A stretch of 64,000 bases of DNA from Solitalea lacus (GTDB lineage: Bacteria > Bacteroidota > Bacteroidia > Sphingobacteriales > Sphingobacteriaceae), in NCBI RefSeq assembly GCF_022014595.1, contig NZ_CP091740.1, forward strand, positions 1,426,001 to 1,490,000, given 5' to 3'. Both the position numbers and the translations under genes were made by a program. Under the pieces are notes generated by a model, which saw only the letters and a list, made by a program, of their open reading frames with translations, ran no database searches and was not told the origin of the DNA. Numbering within the stretch: the stretch's first letter is position 1; every line of letters begins with the position of its first letter. Of the stretch, positions 28,201 through 36,279 are shown piece by piece.

Positions 28201-29510
28201 CAGGTGAGGTTCGTTTAGTTGAAGAACACTCTGGCAAAGTGATTATGACCAATAACATTCCTTATGGTGCTCACTTGTTTGTTCAAGATGGCCAAAAGGT
28301 AGAAAAAGGTAGTGTAATCTGTAGCTGGGACCCTTATAACGCAGTAATCGTTTCTGAATATACTGGTAAGGTTGAGTTCGAAGCAATCGTTGAAGGTGTT
28401 ACCTTCCGTGAAGAGTCAGACGAGCAAACTGGTCACAAAGAGAAAGTTATCATTGATAGCCGTGATAAAACCAAAAACCCTGTTATCCGCATTGTAGGAA
28501 AAGATGGTGAAAAAGGTTACAGTATCCCAGTGGGTGCTCACATTGCGGTTGAAGAGGGTGATAAAGTATCTTCGGGACAAGTTCTTGTTAAGATTCCTCG
28601 TTCAGCAGGTAAAACCCGAGATATTACCGGTGGTCTTCCTCGTGTTACTGAATTGTTTGAGGCTCGTAACCCTTCTAACCCTGCTATCGTTACTGAAATT
28701 GACGGTGTGGTTACGTTGGGAGGTGTTAAACGTGGTAACCGTGAGATTATTATCGAATCTAAAGACGGTGAAATTAAGAAATACCTGGTATCATTATCTA
28801 AGCACATCCTTGTTCAGGATAATGACTTTATTAAAGCGGGTATGCCATTGTCAGACGGGTCGATCAGTCCTACCGATATCCTTGCAATCAAAGGTCCTGG
28901 TGCTGTACAAGAATACCTTGTAAATGGTGTTCAGGAGGTTTACCGCTTACAGGGTGTGAAAATCAACGATAAGCACTTTGAGGTTATCGTTCACCAAATG
29001 ATGCAGAAGGTGTTCATTGAAGATCCGGGAGATACTCGTTTCTTAGAGAAAGAAGCTGTTGATAAACTTGACTTTATGGACGAGAATGATAGCATGTTCG
29101 ATAAGAAAGTGGTTGTTGATCCGGGAGAATCAACTTCAGTGAAAAAAGGCCAGATCATTACTGTTCGTAAACTGCGTGATGAGAACTCGATCTTGAAACG
29201 TCGTGATATGAAGTTAGTTGAAGCTCGCGATGCAGTTGCGGCTACATCAAGCCCTGTGCTTCAAGGTATCACTCGCTCTTCATTAGGTACTAAGAGCTGG
29301 ATTTCAGCGGCTTCCTTCCAGGAAACTACTAAAGTACTAAACGAAGCAGCCATTGCAGGTAAGACTGACTACATGTTAGGCTTGAAAGAAAACGTGATCG
29401 TTGGTCACTTAATTCCTTCAGGTACAGGTATGCGTGATTACGACCGTATGATTGTAGGTTCTCGTGAGGAATACGAAAAATTACTTGCTTCTAAAGAAGA
29501 TGAAGACTAG
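25236..29510 (+). CDS. rpoC: RNA polymerase subunit beta'
   Basis: Catalytic core subunit of 1424 residues. The N-terminal zinc finger uses C66, C68, C81 and C84 ([15 protein letters not shown]). The active-centre magnesium motif NADFDGDQM lies at residues 472-480. The second zinc site contains [13 protein letters not shown], and the trigger-loop region shows [20 protein letters not shown]. The C terminus has [20 protein letters not shown]. It has the undivided architecture usual in Bacteroidota. Ends at a strong terminator. Confidence 0.99.
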   Translation: MSYKKENKIKSNFTKITISLASPENILERSSGEVLKPETINYRTYKPERDGLFCERIFGPVKDYECACGKYKRIRYKGIVCDRCGVEVTEKKVRRERMGHINLVVPVAHIWYFRSLPNKIGYLLGLPTKKLDLIIYYERYVVIQPGIKAQDGIQYLDFLTEEEYLDILDTLPKENQYLDDKDPNKFVAKMGAEALQDLLGRLQLDQLSYDLRHQAANETSQQRKNEALKRLQVVEAFRGAQANIENRPEWMIVKIVPVIPPELRPLVPLDGGRFATSDLNDLYRRVIIRNNRLKRLIEIKAPEVILRNEKRMLQEAVDSLFDNSRKVNAVKTEGNRALKSLSDILKGKQGRFRQNLLGKRVDYSARSVIVVGPTLKLHECGLPKDMAAELFKPFIIRKMIERGVVKTVKSAKKIVDRKDPLVWDILENVLKGHPVLLNRAPTLHRLGIQAFQPKLVEGKAIQLHPLVCTAFNADFDGDQMAVHLPLGNAAILEAQILMLAAHNILNPANGTPITVPSQDMVLGLYYITKGRRSTPDRKVRGEGSIFYSPEEVRIALNENRIDLHAWIKVKVNHKDENGEIVNGLLETTVGRVIVNEFTPEETGFINELLTKKSLRDIIGNIVKVTGMARAAKFLDDIKELGFQMAFKGGLSFNLKDVTIPEEKAILLNQAQEEVDEVMNNYNMGFITNNERYNQIIDIWTRINSRLTDHLMKQLAADNQGFNSVYMMLDSGARGSKEQIRQLCGMRGLMAKPQKSGSGGEIIENPILSNFKEGLSVLEYFISTHGARKGLADTALKTADAGYLTRRLHDVAQDMVVSEPDCGTLRGVLTSALKDNEEVVEPLYDRILGRVSLNDVIDPMSGETLAYAGEELTEDVSQRIEDSAVDAVEIRSVLTCESKRGTCAKCYGRNLATGKLVQIGEAVGVIAAQSIGEPGTQLTLRTFHVGGTASNIAAESQITAKFPGKLEFENIRTVTLKSDDGEIEVVLGRSGEVRLVEEHSGKVIMTNNIPYGAHLFVQDGQKVEKGSVICSWDPYNAVIVSEYTGKVEFEAIVEGVTFREESDEQTGHKEKVIIDSRDKTKNPVIRIVGKDGEKGYSIPVGAHIAVEEGDKVSSGQVLVKIPRSAGKTRDITGGLPRVTELFEARNPSNPAIVTEIDGVVTLGGVKRGNREIIIESKDGEIKKYLVSLSKHILVQDNDFIKAGMPLSDGSISPTDILAIKGPGAVQEYLVNGVQEVYRLQGVKINDKHFEVIVHQMMQKVFIEDPGDTRFLEKEAVDKLDFMDENDSMFDKKVVVDPGESTSVKKGQIITVRKLRDENSILKRRDMKLVEARDAVAATSSPVLQGITRSSLGTKSWISAASFQETTKVLNEAAIAGKTDYMLGLKENVIVGHLIPSGTGMRDYDRMIVGSREEYEKLLASKEDED

Positions 29511-29534
29511 TCTTTAACAAGTAATTGATAATAT

Positions 29535-29570
29535 AAAGCGCGATTTCGAAAGAAGTCGCGCTTTGTTTTT
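29535..29570 (+). terminator. Terminator of the rpoBC operon
   Basis: AAAGCGCGA pairs with TCGCGCTTT around a TTC/GAA inner stem, then GTTTTT. Confidence 0.92.
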
Positions 29571-29580
29571 AGCAACTGAT

Positions 29581-29588
29581 TACCTTTG
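29581..29588 (+). promoter_or_regulatory. -7 element TACCTTTG of the DUF2027/Smr gene
   Basis: Exact TAnnTTTG match 19 bases before the ATG; no TTTG at the preferred distance upstream. Confidence 0.5.
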
Positions 29589-29607
29589 CATTTCAATATT
29601 CAAACTA

Positions 29608-30561
29608 ATGAAATTTAAACTCGGTGACTTTGTTCGTTTTGTTGATGAACGAAGAGAAGGATATATTACTAAAATTATTGACGGTCAAACGGTAGGTGTA
29701 ACAGGCGATGATGATTTCGAAATACCAGTTTTGGTAACGAAAATTACCCCAGTACATGGTACTCACTTAGATGACGAGGAAAAGCCTGCATCAACTTTTA
29801 TTGCTGAACCGATTGCAATAAAAGACTTTGTAAAGCGTGGGATTTACTGGGCCATAGTGGATGATGCAAAAGCAAAATCGGTTGTCCATTTACACATTAT
29901 AAATGATACTTCTTACCAGCTTTTGATAAGTGTTGTTGGTGAACAAAAACAACAGTTTAGAGGTGTTTTTTCAGGGATGATTGATTCGAATTCAATTGAT
30001 AAAATTTGTTCTCTTTCTCTGACAGAGCTTGATTCATGGCCCAAACTGATTGTTCAGGTTATTTTGCATACCTCAACTAATTTTAAACCTGAGTTACCAA
30101 TAAATAAAGAGTTCAAGTTTAAAGCCAAAGATTTTAGTGGTACAAAAAAGGCAATCTTGTCATTAAATAATGTTAATGGATGGTTATTTCAGATCGATGA
30201 CCCTGAGTTAGTTATTGATGCAGTTAAATTGAAAGAGAGCTTTTTTAAAGCTTCAGAGGAGAAGCCTAAAATAGAGAAAGCTTCGTCAGAAGTTGATTTG
30301 CATATTGAAAAGCTACGTGATGATTTTCATTTTCTGAAGAATGCTGAAATTTTGAATATCCAGCTTGAACGTTTTCATAAGAGTTTAGACGCTGCAATAG
30401 TTGATCGATTACCCGCCATTGTTTTTATTCACGGAATTGGGAACGGTACATTAAAGCATGAATTGTACAAAGTTTTAAGTAAGCATCCGCAAGTAAAAAC
30501 ATTTATGGATGCCGGAAGGGATAAATATGGCTATGGAGCCACCAAAGTAATTCTGAAATAA
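29608..30561 (+). CDS. DUF2027 and Smr domain protein
   Basis: A 317-residue cytoplasmic protein with two parts. The N-terminal DUF2027-type region begins KLGDFVRFVDERREGYITKI, an SH3-like beta barrel seen in Bacteroidota. The C-terminal Smr domain (about 228-317) contains VDLHIEKLRD, IVFIHGIGNGTLKHEL and a final GYGATKVILK. Smr domains, as in MutS2, bind or nick nucleic acids and have been linked to ribosome rescue. The start is ATG at 29608, after a promoter element; the longer frame from 29563 begins inside the rpoC terminator. The role is unknown. Confidence 0.85.
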   Translation: MKFKLGDFVRFVDERREGYITKIIDGQTVGVTGDDDFEIPVLVTKITPVHGTHLDDEEKPASTFIAEPIAIKDFVKRGIYWAIVDDAKAKSVVHLHIINDTSYQLLISVVGEQKQQFRGVFSGMIDSNSIDKICSLSLTELDSWPKLIVQVILHTSTNFKPELPINKEFKFKAKDFSGTKKAILSLNNVNGWLFQIDDPELVIDAVKLKESFFKASEEKPKIEKASSEVDLHIEKLRDDFHFLKNAEILNIQLERFHKSLDAAIVDRLPAIVFIHGIGNGTLKHELYKVLSKHPQVKTFMDAGRDKYGYGATKVILK

Positions 30562-30597
30562 AGTCTAAACGCTGGTAGTTTCAATGGGACATATACT

Positions 30598-30605
30598 TAT
30601 ATTTG
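30598..30605 (+). promoter_or_regulatory. -7 element TATATTTG of the DUF3467 gene
   Basis: Full TAnnTTTG match 19 bases before the start codon; the -33 region is poor. Confidence 0.45.
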
Positions 30606-30624
30606 ATCGTTAAAGATTACTATC

Positions 30625-30936
30625 ATGGAAGAAAATAACGAAAATCAATTAAATATCGAATTATCAGAAGAAATTGCAGAAGGTATTTATTCTAATCTTG
30701 CTATTATAACTCATTCGTCAACAGAGTTTGTTGTTGATTTTGTTCGTATTATGCCTGGTGTGCCAAAGGCTAAAGTAAAATCACGTGTTGTGCTTACTCC
30801 CGAACATGCTAAGCGTTTAATGCATGCGCTCGAAGATAATATTCAGAAATATGAAAGTGTCCACGGTAAAATAAAAACCCATGAAGGGCAACATGCTTTA
30901 CCAATGAATTTTGGCGGGCCAACTGCACAGGCTTAA
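30625..30936 (+). CDS. DUF3467 family protein
   Basis: A 103-residue acidic protein of the DUF3467 family, with NLAIITHSSTEFVVDFVRI (residues 24-42), VLTPEHAKRLMHALEDNI and the glycine/proline tail NFGGPTAQA. Members are found widely in bacteria, have no assigned reaction, and lack catalytic-looking residues. It is probably monocistronic, with its own -7 element and a hairpin terminator right after. Confidence 0.88.
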   Translation: MEENNENQLNIELSEEIAEGIYSNLAIITHSSTEFVVDFVRIMPGVPKAKVKSRVVLTPEHAKRLMHALEDNIQKYESVHGKIKTHEGQHALPMNFGGPTAQA

Positions 30937-30962
30937 TAATCAATTGGTTATGATTATTATAT

Positions 30963-30995
30963 AAAATGACACAAATTATGATTTGTGTCATTTTT
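30963..30995 (+). terminator. Terminator after the DUF3467 gene
   Basis: AAAATGACACAAAT pairs with ATTTGTGTCATTTTT around TATG. Confidence 0.85.
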
Positions 30996-31043
30996 GTTTG
31001 GTGATGTAACAACGACCTTGTGGCAGTTAGTAAAAATCAAATT

Positions 31044-31661
31044 ATGGAAAATAAAGAACTCTTAAGATCTGAATACTCGCAGTCTATTAGTTACAATGAT
31101 TACCGCAAGTTAATCGATGATTTACTTCAGCAAAACTTAACTACCGGTGATAATAATTCGCCGGATATGCTTGAGTACGCTCGAATGAATGTGCAACGAA
31201 TGAACAGGTGGGATAAAAGCTATGAGCCTTCCGATGAGCTTGTTGCTTTGGCTAAGGAATACAAACGCAAAGAAATTTGGTTGGTATTAGCTGAAGGATG
31301 GTGTGGTGATGCTGCTCAGAATATTCCGCTAATTAAGAAAATTGCTGATTTAAATGAGAATATAGAAATCCGCTTTTTGTTAAGAGATCAACACTTGGAT
31401 TTGATGGATCAATATCTTACAAATGGAGGAAGAAGTATTCCGAAGTTGATTCGTATAGATGCGGAAACATTTGAGGAACTGGGTACCTGGGGGCCGCGCC
31501 CTGTTCAATTGCAAGAGAAAGTGGTGCACTTGAAGAATGAAATTGGCATGCCAAAGGAAGAAATGGCAATTGAAATTCATTTATGGTACGCCAAAAATAA
31601 AGGAGCTGCATTGGAACAGGAATTTAAATCAATGCTTGAGCCATCGGTGAAGATCTATTAA
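31044..31661 (+). CDS. Thioredoxin-fold protein with single-cysteine motif
   Basis: A 205-residue cytoplasmic protein of a thioredoxin-like family common in Bacteroidota. The strand-turn-helix site reads LAEGWCGDAAQ, so the second redox cysteine of CxxC is replaced by Ala, and a cis-Pro-like SIPKLIRID follows. This suggests a monothiol or binding role rather than classic disulfide reduction. The chosen start is ATG at 31044 (MENKELLRSEY); a GTG at 31020 lies almost on the preceding promoter region. The partner and substrate are unknown. Confidence 0.8.
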   Translation: MENKELLRSEYSQSISYNDYRKLIDDLLQQNLTTGDNNSPDMLEYARMNVQRMNRWDKSYEPSDELVALAKEYKRKEIWLVLAEGWCGDAAQNIPLIKKIADLNENIEIRFLLRDQHLDLMDQYLTNGGRSIPKLIRIDAETFEELGTWGPRPVQLQEKVVHLKNEIGMPKEEMAIEIHLWYAKNKGAALEQEFKSMLEPSVKIY

Positions 31662-31682
31662 TTTCCAATACCAATCATCAAA

Positions 31683-31727
31683 ACAACCCCAATTTAAATC
31701 ACATAATATGATTTAAATTGGGGTTGT
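31683..31727. terminator. Perfect 18-bp hairpin, probable bidirectional terminator
   Basis: The 18 bases of 31683-31700 (ACAACCCCAATTTAAATC) are perfectly complementary to 31710-31727. T runs are short on both strands. It separates the thioredoxin gene from minus-strand genes. Confidence 0.65.
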
Positions 31728-32230
31728 CTTATTCAATTGATTGAAGCACTTTTTTTGTTCGGTTACCAATAATAATAGTATTGGTAACTTGTATATATCG
31801 ATGAGAGTTAGAATGCAACTACTCTAACCATTCCATCTTTAATCGTATCCATTAACTTAACTATCCTTATTATTCGACCACAATTCGGTCCATTAAGTGG
31901 ACTGTTGTTTCTGGACCCGCTACCTATCATTTTGAAAATGTAACTACATTAACCCTAAATTAAGTACATTCAACGACATAATAATCAACAGTGGATCGAA
32001 GTAAAACAAGCTTCGCTTGAATACAATGCATCGATAATTTATGATTATTTTGTTGAAAGTAGACCGGAAGGGGCAGGGATGTATTTATACAACAGTTTAG
32101 TTATCAGTTACTATGGCACTGATCTAAGTGATAGGCCTTCTGTTAAGGTATTGTATTAAGTTAATTGCTCAAAAGGTTTCCGTTTTAACTTTATTGGTAT
32201 CATTTTAAAATGCAGCATAAAACCTGCATT
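31728..32230. other. 503-base stretch with hairpin and gene remnants
   Basis: A hairpin at 31762-31788 (GTTACCAATA/TATTGGTAAC) is followed by two protein-like fragments, listed separately as a pseudogene. No intact gene is seen. Confidence 0.5.
31856..32159 (+). pseudogene. Remnants of a secreted-type protein gene
   Basis: One fragment (31856-31948 area) reads IRSIKWTVVSGPATYHFENV, like an immunoglobulin- or PKD-like beta domain of surface proteins. A second frame, open from about 31959 to the TAA at 32157-32159, contains IEVKQASLEYNASIIYDYF, then VESRPEGAGMYLYN, and ends in SYYGTDLSDRPSVKVLY. Neither has a start codon and they are in different frames. They look like the tail of a decayed extracellular protein gene. 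The parent is not identified. Confidence 0.4.
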
Positions 32231-33217
32231 TTACTGAACCAATAAGTTGCAGCCTCTTATGTCGCTGTTGTCAAATCGACCTAAAATCTCAAACGATCCA
32301 TCATAATATGTTCTACCTAAATCCTGTGTGGCAATAAATGAACATGAATTGATATTAGCCAGATCAATAATGTTTACTCCGCCTGTATGGTTATTCTCAA
32401 CAATGCTTAAAGGATCATTTGCATCTCTGGTTAGAACTCTCATCCATGGAGGACATTGGAAAACTCCCTTTCCAGTTGAGTATGCTTGTGATAGAAGTTC
32501 TGTCATTCCATACTCTGAATGAATGTGATCAACACCAAAGCCTCTTTTCAGTTGATCGTGAAGTTCAGCTCTAACCATTTCTTTTCGTTTGCCCTTCATT
32601 CCACCGGTTTCCATAACAATGGTGTGCTTTAGTTCGATGGAATACTTTTCAATAAAATCAAGCAAGGCATATGTAACTCCGATAAGAATTGTTTTTTGAC
32701 CGGTTGACTCTAATTGAAGCAATTTAGCATATAGCTCATCATGATTGTGAAGAAAAAATCCACTTTCCGGATGATTAGATAAACTAATTAAATCTTCTAC
32801 CATCAGTATTAATGATGAACCTTCGCGCTCCAAATAAGAAGGCAACAGGGCTAAAAAACAATAATCTTTTGGCAAGCCATAGAAATGCTCAAATGCTTTT
32901 ACAAAGCTCTCTTTGTAAACCGACACCTGACTCACCAAATGCTTACTCTGTATCATACCGGTAGTTCCCGAACTAGAAAATATAACTTCTGGCTTCTGCT
33001 GTTCAGTAATTACGTCGTGAGTTTTGAAAAAACCGATTGGCAAAAACGGAATGGTATTAATCGAATTTATTGCTTCAATATTAATCTTTAAAAGTCTTAA
33101 ATACTCATTATAAACTGGGCTGGTCGCAGCTTGGTATCGGAAAATACGTAAGCTAAGCTCTTCAAAGTTTTGGTTAGTGGAAATAGAGAAAATCTCAGAG
33201 TTTGTAGGTTTATTCAC
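32231..33217 (-). CDS. LuxE-like acyl-protein synthetase / AMP-forming ligase family protein
   Basis: A 328-residue member of the LuxE (PF04443-type) branch of adenylate-forming enzymes, which activate fatty acids as acyl-AMP and pass them to a protein. The phosphate-binding motif SSSGTTG is near residue 82 and a later HSEYGMTELLSQAY block is conserved. A full promoter lies over the first codons of the longer open frame (TTTG at 33248-33251 and TACCTTTG at 33222-33229 on the minus strand), so the start is set at GTG 33217, giving a very short or absent leader. No luxC/D genes are nearby; a role in bioluminescence is unlikely. Confidence 0.8.
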   Translation of the reverse strand: MNKPTNSEIFSISTNQNFEELSLRIFRYQAATSPVYNEYLRLLKINIEAINSINTIPFLPIGFFKTHDVITEQQKPEVIFSSSGTTGMIQSKHLVSQVSVYKESFVKAFEHFYGLPKDYCFLALLPSYLEREGSSLILMVEDLISLSNHPESGFFLHNHDELYAKLLQLESTGQKTILIGVTYALLDFIEKYSIELKHTIVMETGGMKGKRKEMVRAELHDQLKRGFGVDHIHSEYGMTELLSQAYSTGKGVFQCPPWMRVLTRDANDPLSIVENNHTGGVNIIDLANINSCSFIATQDLGRTYYDGSFEILGRFDNSDIRGCNLLVQ

Positions 33218-33221
33218 AAGG

Positions 33222-33251
33222 CAAAGGTAAGCAACAGGCACGGTTCTCAAA
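33222..33251 (-). promoter_or_regulatory. Consensus promoter of the LuxE-like gene
   Basis: On the minus strand TTTG, 18 bases, TACCTTTG. Its position rules out starts upstream of 33222. Confidence 0.75.
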
Positions 33252-33302
33252 AATTAAGCCCCTGCGGTTAATCACAGAGGCTTTGTTTTATGAATTGATA
33301 GG

Positions 33303-33662
33303 CTAAGCTTGTTTAGCTTCGGCCGAATTACTCAAAAAAGCTTTCTTACAAAAATATCCGGTCAGGGCGGCTAAGCCTGCTGATAGTCCTCCGATTATTG
33401 CTGTAACGGCGATTAAAACCATTGATGATTTTACCATTAGCATTTCGGCAACTTTACTTGTGAGAATGCCCGCTGTTTTGAAATGGATGAAAAAAGAATA
33501 GACCAACCAACATAAAAAGATGGCACCAAAAGCCTCTAGAAATGTTCTTCCAGCCTTTTCACTTTTCCATAAAGCTAATAGAAAGGGAACCAACATTACT
33601 ACCCACCATGGAGTAAAGAATTGTAGTATCGTGCAAATGATCAATATTAAGATAAATAACAT
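33303..33662 (-). CDS. Small integral membrane protein, unknown function
   Basis: A 119-residue protein with about four hydrophobic spans (residues 2-15, 18-32, 44-60 and 78-100) and a short basic, alanine-rich tail. No family recognised. It starts 4 bases after the penicillin-acylase stop codon, so the two form an operon, and it may assist or be exported with that enzyme; that is inference from spacing only. Confidence 0.65.
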   Translation of the reverse strand: MLFILILIICTILQFFTPWWVVMLVPFLLALWKSEKAGRTFLEAFGAIFLCWLVYSFFIHFKTAGILTSKVAEMLMVKSSMVLIAVTAIIGGLSAGLAALTGYFCKKAFLSNSAEAKQA

Positions 33663-33666
33663 GGTT

Positions 33667-36093
33667 CTATTTTTTTAGTTTAACTGTTGAAATAATGCGC
33701 TTGTCAGGGGTTGGATTTAGCAAGTAGACCAACTCATTTAATTTTCCATCACTCCAGGTATCAATCATGTTGTCATAATACCAGCTTCCAGGGTTACCAG
33801 ACTGTCCACCCGGATAAACACCAAAGGCTTTCACTTTTTGTCCTAACTGTACCACCATACGCCATGATGGGCCATTATTGTGGTTTAGTGCATTTACCGA
33901 ACCTTTACTACCGCCGCTAAAGAGGTGTTTACTATTAAATCCTGGTATTTTGGCTAAGTGAGCAATCTGAGTGTCTTTTACATATCCCCATTGCCATTTT
34001 TCTCCCAATGGGCCTTGTTTTTTGGTGAGGCTATCAATTGTAGAAATGAAACTTATTGTTGCCAGATCAGCTAGTGTTTCTTTTTGTGGAGTAGATAAGT
34101 TATCAACCCATTTTGAATTTTGTTCAAATAGAATGATCTGGGTGGTTCTGTCGCGTGACGGAAAGCGCATAATACTGCCCTTGTCGGTAAAATCATCTGC
34201 CCAGATAGAATTGTTTAGTTGATTATACCACAAATCAAATATAGATGCGGCTATTTCTTTGGCATTATAAAAGTTGTTCCATTGGTTCATTATGCGGAAG
34301 CCTTCTATTTCCTCTTTTTTCTTTAATTGGCCTTGGTCAACTAGAGAAAGCATAGTTGTTCTTAAGTTTTCAGCTTGAACGCTGAAGTTGTCATTTTGAA
34401 GATTACGAAGTGAATCAACAGTGATATGATTCATTTGTGTTAACCTACGATTTATTCGGGCAGCACGCTCATAAGGAGCAAATTCCCAATTGAGGTAATA
34501 TGGGTAAGTTGGGTCTGTACTTGATTGATTAGCCGAGCTTACGAAACCACGTTCGGGATTTTTGATAGTTGGGTTTTGTTCAGCTGGAATCCAACCTTGC
34601 CAGTCGTTATTCGGATCAGAACCATCCAACACAAACTTGCCTTGTTCTTTCCATTTTAATGGGTATTTACCATTTGGAGTAATAGCTATATTGTTATGAT
34701 TATCGGCAAAAACAAAGTTTTGGGCCGGAGCGGTATAAGCTTTTAAGGCCTCCCGGTAGTCTTCATAATTTTTTGCACGATTTAATTTGTAAAAGGTTGC
34801 AAGTTCATCAGACTGATCATGTGCAATCCAGCGCATTGCTGTTCCCACCGGAACGTTATCCTTAAATGGTTTTTGTTCATCAATATAAACAATAGGACCG
34901 TGGTGCGTAAATAGTATCGTATCAACTAAGGTTTTACCACCTCTTATAGAAATGGTTTCAATGCGTTTAGTCACCTTGTTCCATTTGTTGTTCCACCAGT
35001 ATTCCTCCTTCTTATTGTCTTTAAATTTAATTTGATACCAGTCTAATACATCCGCGTCAACATTGGTTACACCCCAACTTACATTTTTGTTAAATCCAAT
35101 GATTACATGAGGGGCTCCTGGTAATGAAACACCATAAACATTCATAGTTGGTGTAATCAACTGAATTTGATACCAGATTGATGGTAAGGTAAGGTCAAGG
35201 TGTGGATCGTTTGCAAGTATTGGCATTCCAGTCGCTGTTTTATTCCCAGCAACAGCCCAATTATTACTGCCTATGCCTTCAATTTTTTCTTGAGGACGAA
35301 TAGAATCAGTCATCATCGCGATAAAGCTTGATGGAGTAGGAGGAACCTTTAGTGGGGTAAAGGTCCATTTTGTGCCTGCCGGAATAATTGGGTCTTCACG
35401 GAAAGGATAATCACGAAACAGATCTTTAACTACAGATGGGCCGTAAGTTTTTAAAATATTGGTCATGTAAAAATCATCCGAACCGCCGGCCAAGGTTGAA
35501 GTCATTTGCTTTAACAGCAAAGCACATTTCAACAAAGTCCACTGCTCTGGTTTGTAATCCAATATTTTAAATTCAATAGGGAAGTCTTTAGGTTTTAAGG
35601 AGGCAATGTAAGCATTGATACCAGCAGTATAAGCTTCAACCACCATTTTACTTTTTGGATTTGCCATCATACCCTTTAAGGATTGTTCAGCTCCCAAAAG
35701 CATACCGGTTCGACGTTTATACCGATCAAGTTCAAGAGCTCTTTCTCCCACTACTTCTGATATTCTTCCTGCTGCGAAGCGTGTTTGGAAGTCCATTTGC
35801 CATAACCGGTCTTTAGCAGTTACATAGCCTTGAGTAAAATAAGCGTCGTAATCGTTCTTAGCGAAAATATGAGGGACACGATTTTCATCGTACAAAATAC
35901 TAACCTCATCCTTTAAGCCAGGTAAGGATAAAGATAGGTCCTTTTCAATTTGTCTATTCTCGGCATTTTGCCAAAAACCAGTATACGGACTTGAAAAACT
36001 ACCTAGTGGCGGCAATGGGCCTGTTTTGTTATTAAATACAAAAAACACAGCGCCAGACACTACCAAAAGGGTAATTGCCTTAAAAATCTTCAT
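33667..36093 (-). CDS. Penicillin acylase family (Ntn) amidase
   Basis: An 808-residue N-terminal-nucleophile hydrolase of the penicillin/acyl-homoserine-lactone acylase family, acting outside the cytoplasm. One N-terminal membrane or signal segment (about 4-21) is followed by the alpha-chain (DENRVPHIFAKNDYDAYFTQ, AKDRLWQMDF) and a linker. The autocatalytic cleavage site precedes S276 in GIGSNNWAVAG, which becomes the catalytic N-terminal serine. NDPHLDLTLPSIWYQIQL and the VTNVDADVLDWYQI block follow. Such enzymes hydrolyse amide bonds in penicillins, N-acyl homoserine lactones or other N-acyl compounds; the natural substrate is not predictable. First gene of a two-gene operon. Confidence 0.92.
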   Translation of the reverse strand: MKIFKAITLLVVSGAVFFVFNNKTGPLPPLGSFSSPYTGFWQNAENRQIEKDLSLSLPGLKDEVSILYDENRVPHIFAKNDYDAYFTQGYVTAKDRLWQMDFQTRFAAGRISEVVGERALELDRYKRRTGMLLGAEQSLKGMMANPKSKMVVEAYTAGINAYIASLKPKDFPIEFKILDYKPEQWTLLKCALLLKQMTSTLAGGSDDFYMTNILKTYGPSVVKDLFRDYPFREDPIIPAGTKWTFTPLKVPPTPSSFIAMMTDSIRPQEKIEGIGSNNWAVAGNKTATGMPILANDPHLDLTLPSIWYQIQLITPTMNVYGVSLPGAPHVIIGFNKNVSWGVTNVDADVLDWYQIKFKDNKKEEYWWNNKWNKVTKRIETISIRGGKTLVDTILFTHHGPIVYIDEQKPFKDNVPVGTAMRWIAHDQSDELATFYKLNRAKNYEDYREALKAYTAPAQNFVFADNHNNIAITPNGKYPLKWKEQGKFVLDGSDPNNDWQGWIPAEQNPTIKNPERGFVSSANQSSTDPTYPYYLNWEFAPYERAARINRRLTQMNHITVDSLRNLQNDNFSVQAENLRTTMLSLVDQGQLKKKEEIEGFRIMNQWNNFYNAKEIAASIFDLWYNQLNNSIWADDFTDKGSIMRFPSRDRTTQIILFEQNSKWVDNLSTPQKETLADLATISFISTIDSLTKKQGPLGEKWQWGYVKDTQIAHLAKIPGFNSKHLFSGGSKGSVNALNHNNGPSWRMVVQLGQKVKAFGVYPGGQSGNPGSWYYDNMIDTWSDGKLNELVYLLNPTPDKRIISTVKLKK

Positions 36094-36208
36094 TTGTTAA
36101 ATAATTGGTTTAAGGAAATAATATCATAAACTTATTTTGATACTCAAAACAATATATTGAATTTGTTTAGATGTTAATAAAATAATTCTTCTGCAAGCAT
36201 AAAAAAAA

Positions 36209-36238
36209 TTTGCTTTTTCTCTTTTTTTGATAATTTAG
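36209..36238 (+). promoter_or_regulatory. Promoter of the second TonB receptor gene
   Basis: TTTG (36209-36212), 18 bases, TAATTTAG (36231-36238), one mismatch in the -7 element. Confidence 0.6.
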
Positions 36239-36279
36239 GGCCCCAAGACCAATTTGTAACCAACTTATCTAAATAATTT

